From positions 1-5,683 of the forward strand of contig CAJPTS010000122.1 of assembly GCA_905373625.1 (NCBI GenBank): DNA of 5,683 bases, read 5' to 3'. Positions 5,507 to 5,683 of the stretch are shown piece after piece (within the stretch, counting starts at the first letter, position 1; every line of letters starts with the position of its first letter). The notes below the pieces were generated by a model. It was not told the DNA's origin, searched no databases, and saw only the letters and a list, made by a program, of their open reading frames with translations. The translations under genes and the position numbers were made by a program. The DNA comes from Bacteroidia bacterium. Lineage in GTDB: Bacteria > Bacteroidota > Bacteroidia > Bacteroidales > CAJPTX01.

Positions 5507-5683
5507 ATGAAAAAGGTAATAACAACGCTATTTTGTATGGCAGGCATGGCAGCTTGCATGGCACAAACAGACTCCGTGGTACGGCAATATACACTGCCCG
5601 AACCGCGCGTTACGCACCAAGCCAAAAAAGAAGAACCGAAAACGCCTGGACAGACGCTCCGAGATCTGGTTGCAGAGCCCCGT
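5507..5683 (+). CDS. Exported protein of unknown function, N-terminal 59 residues (3' end outside window)
   Basis: An ATG 15 nt after the CapA-like gene opens a frame that runs through the last base of the window. It begins MKKVITTLFCMAGMAACMAQ, a signal peptide with a Lys pair and a hydrophobic core; signal peptidase I cleavage after Ala19 (CMA|QTDS) fits the A|Q junction seen in this phylum and in the gene upstream. Cys17 in MAAC looks slightly like a lipobox, but Met at -3 is poor, so a lipoprotein is less likely. The visible mature part (20-59) is polar and rich in Lys, Glu, Pro and Thr, with no domain I recognise. The conserved signal, the tight spacing and the unbroken frame to the edge support a real gene. 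Function unknown; by position, an envelope role. Confidence 0.75.
   Translation, partial: MKKVITTLFCMAGMAACMAQTDSVVRQYTLPEPRVTHQAKKEEPKTPGQTLRDLVAEPR

Overview
The window looks like a piece of a Bacteroidota chromosome, probably Bacteroidales and Porphyromonas-like at the level of a guess. Three things point there: a FabZ domain that continues in frame from the end of an LpxC domain (the LpxC-FabZ fusion typical of this phylum), the absence of clear Shine-Dalgarno sequences before most starts, and signal peptides ending in an A|Q junction. Base composition looks balanced but was not computed. All supported genes are on the + strand and tightly packed. I see no tRNA, rRNA, CRISPR, insertion sequence or phage gene.

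Region 1 (1-1881): the 3' end of the lpxC-fabZ fusion, then lpxA 7 nt later, then hpt, whose ATG overlaps the lpxA stop. The first two genes serve early lipid A synthesis and fatty acid elongation. hpt is purine salvage.

Region 2 (1904-3687): adk (adenylate kinase), a 203-nt non-coding gap, then obgE (ribosome-associated GTPase). hpt, adk and obgE together handle purine nucleotides and GTP-linked growth control. The gap is the only real break in the gene train and is the likeliest place for a new transcription start or an RNA-level signal, although I could not identify either with confidence.

Region 3 (3690-5683): a PAP2-family membrane phosphatase 2 nt after obgE, a secreted CapA/PgsA-type metallophosphoesterase-fold protein 5 nt after that, and the first 59 codons of an exported protein of unknown function. 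These three look like a cell-envelope group transcribed with obgE.

The window is mostly ordinary core-genome material, and I do not see convincing evidence of a new multi-gene system. The points most worth a second look are the unusual switch II sequence of ObgE, which departs from the Obg family signature at two normally conserved positions; an eight-T run inside the PAP2 gene where any slip would remove the third catalytic motif; the unexplained gap before obgE; and the secreted protein cut by the window end.
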